A stretch of DNA of 64,000 nucleotides from Rhizobium album (GTDB lineage: Bacteria; Pseudomonadota; Alphaproteobacteria; Rhizobiales; Rhizobiaceae), in contig NZ_QFBC01000014.1 in the NCBI RefSeq assembly GCF_003122325.1, positions 62,001 through 126,000 of the forward strand, in the 5' to 3' direction. The translations under genes and the position numbers were made by a program. The notes beneath the pieces are model-generated. The model was given only the letters and a program-made list of their open reading frames with translations, had not been told where the DNA came from and did no database searches. Each line of letters begins with the position of its first letter. Position 1 is the stretch's first letter. Positions 59,939 to 64,000 of the stretch are shown here, piece by piece.

Positions 59939-61138
59939 TTACCGCGATAGTACGTTGAGTTCCCTGCTGCATCGGGTGAGCAGTTCAGCCCCGTCGTCAG
60001 TAATCAAATACGTATCTTCGGGATGAGCAGAAAAATTAGGCAAGTAGATGCTGGGTTCTATGGTGATGACCATGCCTGCTTGCAGCGGAAGTTTATCCCC
60101 CGCCCCGATCTCCGGAAGTTCTGCAGCTTCAATTCCGACGCCTCTGCCTGTACGGTGCACAAAGGTTTCCCCGATACCTGCCTTATCAAGCACCTCACGC
60201 GCTACAAGGTCGGGTACCTCGGCCGCGACGCCTGGCCGTAGCACCGACACGGCTTTGTCGTATGCGTCCAAAACAGTTCGGTACATATCCTGTTCTGTCG
60301 AGTTCGCGTTACGGAGCGCAACGTTACGCGCGAAACCAATTCGGTAGTTCTGGAACTGGGGAATTCGGCAAAAGTCCAAAAGGATCATATCGTCAGGTTC
60401 GAACGCTCGCGTGGAGGCCAAGGCATGGACCATATCGCACCGTGGTCCGGAGGTGATAATCTGCGACGTCTCAGCCAAGGGATGATCAAGGGAGCAGCCG
60501 CAGTTGCGATGATCGCAATGCCAAGCGGATTCATGCGCAGCATGGTCTCGACCTACCATGGCAACCTCGTACTCTCGGACGCCTGGTCGTATCGCGGCAC
60601 ATTCTGCAAAGTATTCTTGGACCGCCATTTTGCCGCTGATGCGGAGGATATCGATTTCCTCTGAAGATTTGATAATCCGCATTTCTTCGACCAAGCCGTT
60701 GCTTGCCTCGATGACGGAAACGCCGAGTTCGGCGTTGAGGAGATCGTGGAGTGCCGCGGAGATGAAATTCTTCTCTACGGCCACCTTCTTTCCGAGTAGG
60801 CTTTTTTCTTGCAAAACTTTGTTAAGTAGGTTCAGTCCGCCAAAGCACTCCGTCTCGCTTCCCCATTCAACATGATATCGGATATCAGGCAGCCAGGACC
60901 TTCGCTGCGCAAATAGATATTCGAGTTTTGGAACAATGAGGACCGGGTCGCCATTCGCAGGCACCACGGCGCAGACTAACCGACGCGGCATCGCGTATTC
61001 ACTACGATTGCTATAGCCCCACAATCCGGTGACATAACGAACGTTTTCCGGCTTGATCACCAACAGCGCATCAAGGCCTCTTTTGCGGATCCGAGTCTGA
61101 AGCTCAGCAACGCGGCCAATATATGTTTCTTTGCGCAT
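59939..61138 (-). CDS. M24 creatinase/Xaa-Pro peptidase-like hydrolase, copy 2
   Basis: A 399-residue paralogue of the first M24 protein, the same length. VRYVTGLWGYSNRSEYAMPR opens the conserved N-domain. LLDFCRIP keeps the first Asp, but the second is Arg (QNYRIGF), and HRTGRGVGIE has Arg where metallopeptidases have the ligand His. IEPSIY and HPEDTY keep the Glu positions. The pair may act as a heterodimer or on two related substrates. The start at 61138 follows AAAGGCATTGGG. Confidence 0.83.
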   Translation of the reverse strand: MRKETYIGRVAELQTRIRKRGLDALLVIKPENVRYVTGLWGYSNRSEYAMPRRLVCAVVPANGDPVLIVPKLEYLFAQRRSWLPDIRYHVEWGSETECFGGLNLLNKVLQEKSLLGKKVAVEKNFISAALHDLLNAELGVSVIEASNGLVEEMRIIKSSEEIDILRISGKMAVQEYFAECAAIRPGVREYEVAMVGRDHAAHESAWHCDHRNCGCSLDHPLAETSQIITSGPRCDMVHALASTRAFEPDDMILLDFCRIPQFQNYRIGFARNVALRNANSTEQDMYRTVLDAYDKAVSVLRPGVAAEVPDLVAREVLDKAGIGETFVHRTGRGVGIEAAELPEIGAGDKLPLQAGMVITIEPSIYLPNFSAHPEDTYLITDDGAELLTRCSRELNVLSR

Positions 61139-61390
61139 CCCAATGCCTTTAAAGTGACTTTGTGCGCCATTCTTGTTTCCGATCAGCATAACGTCAAATC
61201 AGTGTTTTTTGGTTTTGCATGTCCTAGACTTATGTATCGCAACGGATTTAATTCTCCGTTGAATTAGACCGGTATTCAGAGTTTACCTCGCCGAGATGAA
61301 GAAGGGCGACAGCCTCACGAACACGTCGCCTTCGTTTTTTGGGCAAATGTCCAGCGCGATCTAGGTGTAGACTTGAGGAGAGGTGTCACG

Positions 61391-62293
61391 ATGAAAATGA
61401 ACGTCAAGCAAGTAGAGGCTTTTCACCAGGTTTTTGTCACAGGCAGCATAACTGCCGCAGCGCAGCGATTGTACGTCTCTCAGCCCGCCGTGAGCCGATT
61501 GATTGCAGATTTGGAGTTAGCGATCGGCTTTCAGTTATTCGAGCGTAAGCATCGCCGTCTTATCCCAACGCCGGAAGGGCATATGCTTTTCAACGAGATA
61601 AAGAAGACTTTTGTCGGTTTGGAAAAGATTGCATCTCGAGCCGAAGAGATCAGATCGTTTCGAACGGGATCGATCCGCATCGCTGCTATGCCAGCTCTTT
61701 CGTTCAGTCTTCTACCACAACTCATAACCCAGTTTATGACCGCTTTCGAGGGCATTCACATCTCGCTAAATGTGCGAACCTCAGACACCGTCTTTGACTG
61801 GCTCGGATCTGACCAGTGGGATATCGGCATCGCTGCCCTGCCGATCGACAAAACGGTGGCGCAGTTTGAGTTACTCCCCTCACCTGCTTGCTACTGTGTC
61901 CTTCCCCCCGATAGCGATCTTAAGGACAGAGATGTCATCACACCACAAGACCTACGAGATCTGCCGTTCATCTCACTGTTTGCAAACAGCACTATACGAC
62001 TGCGAACCGATGCTGCCTTTCAAGCCGCTGGCGTTCAACGAAAAATGATCATGGAAACGCCCTACTCGTTTAGCGCTGTGCAGTTTGCCAAGCTTGGTCT
62101 CGGAACCACGATCGTGGACCCGTTCTCGGCAATGACCCTGGTTGACGATCCGACAACGGTTAAGCCTTTTGAGCCGGAGATACCTTATGAATTCGGACTT
62201 TTGTATCCAGAAATGTTTCCGCTCTCGGGCATCGGCCGTGAATTTGTGTCGGCCTTGAGAGTTAGAATCGATGAGGTCACAAGGCGAAAATAG
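61391..62293 (+). CDS. LysR-family regulator
   Basis: A 300-residue LysR protein with HTH QVEAFHQVFVTGSITAAAQR and LYVSQPAVSRLIADLE. It is divergent from the second M24 gene and upstream of the ABC transporter. It resembles opine-responsive LysR proteins (OccR/NocR type) in context. AGGAGAGG precedes the ATG at 61391. Confidence 0.9.
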   Translation: MKMNVKQVEAFHQVFVTGSITAAAQRLYVSQPAVSRLIADLELAIGFQLFERKHRRLIPTPEGHMLFNEIKKTFVGLEKIASRAEEIRSFRTGSIRIAAMPALSFSLLPQLITQFMTAFEGIHISLNVRTSDTVFDWLGSDQWDIGIAALPIDKTVAQFELLPSPACYCVLPPDSDLKDRDVITPQDLRDLPFISLFANSTIRLRTDAAFQAAGVQRKMIMETPYSFSAVQFAKLGLGTTIVDPFSAMTLVDDPTTVKPFEPEIPYEFGLLYPEMFPLSGIGREFVSALRVRIDEVTRRK

Positions 62294-62587
62294 CTTTGCT
62301 CGGCGGCAAGTTCGATCGATGCAATTCATTTCTCGATGCGCGCGCAGCCTTTCATGACATGCTCCTCGATGGAAATTTCAGTAAGTAAACTCTGCAACGC
62401 CCTTAACGTATAACCTGGGCGAATGAATTTCAGAAGTTTTATCATTTGACGAAAAGGATGCTTCTTAGGCAGATAGATTGTCATAGATCGCGTCAAGACG
62501 ATCTACACAGGAGGCGGAGAGCGCAAGTCGCTCTTGCTGGTGACAAGTTATCGTACCAACACAATCAGAATAAAAAGGGAACTGATC

Positions 62588-63640
62588 ATGGTTTTCATTT
62601 CGAAACGCCGATTGGCTAACGTTCTCGCCGCGACTTTGTTCGCGTCGGTTCTGCCAGCAGCGCCGGCCGCTTTCGCTCAGGAGACGGTCGTATTCGCGGG
62701 GTTCGGCGGCAGCATCATGGCCGCGCAGCGTAAGGTTTACTTTGATGCCTTCGAAAAAGAGACTGGCATTAAAGTGATTGACGTTCCCGATTCGGGACTC
62801 CCAAAAATCAAAGCCATGGTGAACAGCGGCAACGTTCAGTGGGACGTAGCCAACACTCTTGGCATGTACGTACACCAAGGGATCAAGGAAAACCTCTGGG
62901 AAAAGCTGGACCAGAAGGTAGTCGGCGCCGCAGGCATCCCTAAGGAACTCCGCAACGACTACGGCATCGGCAATGCTGCCTACGGTCAAATCCTCGCGTA
63001 CAACACGAAGCTCAGCGGTGGGGTGAATGCTCCGAAGACCTGGGCGGATTTTTGGAATGTTAGCGGGAAGGCCGGCCCACGGGGGCTTTTCGATGGACCG
63101 CGATACATTCTCGAGTTCGCTCTAATGGCGGATGGCGTTGCGCCCAAAGATCTTTATCCGCTTGACGTCGATCGAGCATTCGCCAGTCTTGACAAGATAA
63201 AGAGCAAGGTTTCGATCTGGTGGAAACAGTGGCCACAGGTGCCAATCCTTCTCTCCTCAGGCGAAATTAATATGTCGAACATGTCGAATGCTCGAATTCA
63301 AGATATCGTTGCCACAGAGAAAGTTCCGCTCGAGATCGTTTGGAATCAGGGACTTATGACCGTTGATTGGCTTGTGGTTCCCAGAGGGGCTAAAAACCCG
63401 GCCAACGCTATGAAACTTATTGCCTTTATGAGCCGCCCAGACCTGCAAGCCAAATTTGCACAGGCGACGAACATCGGACCCGTCAATGCCGATTCAATCT
63501 CCTTGATGTCCGCTGAAGAGCAACAAAAGCTTCCAAGTGTGCACTACAAAAATGGTGAGATGGGCCTAGTCGACGACGCATGGTGGGCCGAAAATAGCGA
63601 TAAGATGATCCAGCGCTGGGACAGCTGGAAGCTGAAATGA
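62588..63640 (+). CDS. ABC transporter solute-binding protein (PotD-like)
   Basis: A 350-residue periplasmic binding protein. Signal peptide ends near AAPAAFAQ. TVVFAGFGGSIMAAQRKVYF and WDVANTLGMYVHQG belong to the spermidine/putrescine/opine (PotD, SBP_bac_8) group. It is the first gene of an importer operon, following a LysR regulator, and probably delivers the substrate of the neighbouring catabolic enzymes. AAAGGGAAC precedes the ATG. Confidence 0.9.
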   Translation: MVFISKRRLANVLAATLFASVLPAAPAAFAQETVVFAGFGGSIMAAQRKVYFDAFEKETGIKVIDVPDSGLPKIKAMVNSGNVQWDVANTLGMYVHQGIKENLWEKLDQKVVGAAGIPKELRNDYGIGNAAYGQILAYNTKLSGGVNAPKTWADFWNVSGKAGPRGLFDGPRYILEFALMADGVAPKDLYPLDVDRAFASLDKIKSKVSIWWKQWPQVPILLSSGEINMSNMSNARIQDIVATEKVPLEIVWNQGLMTVDWLVVPRGAKNPANAMKLIAFMSRPDLQAKFAQATNIGPVNADSISLMSAEEQQKLPSVHYKNGEMGLVDDAWWAENSDKMIQRWDSWKLK

Positions 63641-64000
63641 AAATGACAGTCGCTGAAAACGGCGTGCTGGCGTCGAATAAATTCAAGTCGAAGCGAGCCC
63701 ACCGCTCGCTTCGGCCCAGCGCCATGTGGCTCGTCATGCCGGGTGTGGTTTTCTTGGCCGTTGCGTTCGTCGTGCCGTTGCTCATATTGCTCTCACAAAG
63801 CTTTTACGACGAAGGCTTCACGTTCCGATATTTCGCTATGATCCTTGCTTCGCCGAGCTACCTAGCTGTTGTCTGGATCACTTTGAGGATGGCCGTTTTG
63901 GCCACTGCGGCAACGATGCTGCTTGCATACCCGGTATCCTGCTACTTGATGCTTGCCGGCCCTGCGATGCGGTCGTTCATCATGGCTTTGATCATCATAC
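63637..64000 (+). CDS. ABC transporter permease, 3' truncated (PotB/PotH-like)
   Basis: The first 121 residues of a permease that runs off the window. The ATG overlaps the binding-protein stop (ATGA). Hydrophobic helices start at about residue 32 (WLVMPGVVFLAVAFVVPLLI), with the conserved SFYDEGFT loop, then VVWITLRMAVLATAATMLLA typical of the first helices of PotB-type permeases. A second permease and an ATPase are expected beyond the window. Confidence 0.88.
   Translation, partial: MKMTVAENGVLASNKFKSKRAHRSLRPSAMWLVMPGVVFLAVAFVVPLLILLSQSFYDEGFTFRYFAMILASPSYLAVVWITLRMAVLATAATMLLAYPVSCYLMLAGPAMRSFIMALIII

Noticed and set aside
1-64000. CRISPR arrays, tRNA or rRNA genes
   Set aside because: No regularly spaced direct repeats, and no recognisable tRNA cloverleaf or rRNA segments were seen on reading; a tRNAscan or Infernal run could still find a tRNA.

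Overview
The window looks like part of a large conjugative plasmid, or an integrated conjugative element, of a Rhizobiaceae-type alphaproteobacterium. The evidence is two SyrB-like proteins, a NolR-like ArsR regulator, a complete VirB/VirD4 transfer apparatus, a VirD2-type relaxase with VirC1/VirC2-like partners, and ABC and opine-like catabolic genes typical of rhizobial replicons. No rRNA, tRNA, CRISPR array, replication initiator or intact insertion sequence was seen.

Layout. (1) 1-5.3 kb: the end of a sugar/glycerophosphate-type ABC ATPase runs with overlapping codons into a glycerophosphodiesterase, a GNAT acetyltransferase and an inositol-monophosphatase-like enzyme. A Na/Pi cotransporter and a Nudix hydrolase follow. 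(2) 5.5-6.6 kb: two SyrB-like proteins. (3) 6.6-15.9 kb: a defence-like island. It holds a HipBA module with three evenly spaced operators, a Ser/Thr kinase-DUF429-hypothetical operon, a Toprim protein, and a two-gene module of a small helical effector and a STAND/NLR-like NTPase with TPRs. (4) 16.3-27.4 kb: the likely leading region, with ParB-like, DUF7007, ArdC-like antirestriction, DUF736, DUF1173, several small genes and VirC1/VirC2-like proteins. It also has a frameshifted antitoxin and a broken protease/HU junction. (5) 27.3-30.4 kb: oriT with a T-DNA-border-like nick site, a MobC/VirD1-like protein and a VirD2-like relaxase. (6) 30.5-33.7 kb: a VOC protein and a second HipBA with four operators. 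(7) 34-50.2 kb: virD4, virB11-10-9-8-6-7-5, a second lytic transglycosylase, and virB4-3-2-1 on the minus strand. Divergent from these are three secreted SNase-fold proteins, a cysteine-rich exported protein and an XRE regulator. (8) 50.7-64 kb: an AT-richer catabolic region with a NolR-like regulator, an opine-dehydrogenase-family enzyme, a three-part HcnABC/opine-oxidase-like dehydrogenase, two M24 creatinase-like hydrolases, a nitrilase, two LysR regulators and a polyamine/opine-type ABC transporter that runs off the end.

How it fits together. From the VirD2-type nick rule, the transferred strand should be the minus strand entering toward lower coordinates. ArdC, ParB and the other plus-strand leading genes would then enter first with the transferred strand as template. 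Four leading-region genes share a short motif about 110-145 nt before their start codons. One inverted-repeat operator occurs at both the virC1-like promoter and the virB/SNase divergent promoter, so relaxosome and channel genes may share a regulator.

The strongest candidates for an under-described system are: the effector/NLR pair, whose adjoining ends carry similar short beta-prone (amyloid-like) motifs; the opine/nitrile-type catabolic cluster; and the triplicated SNase-fold proteins with lost catalytic residues beside the secretion genes. All family assignments are by recognition of motifs. No database search was run.
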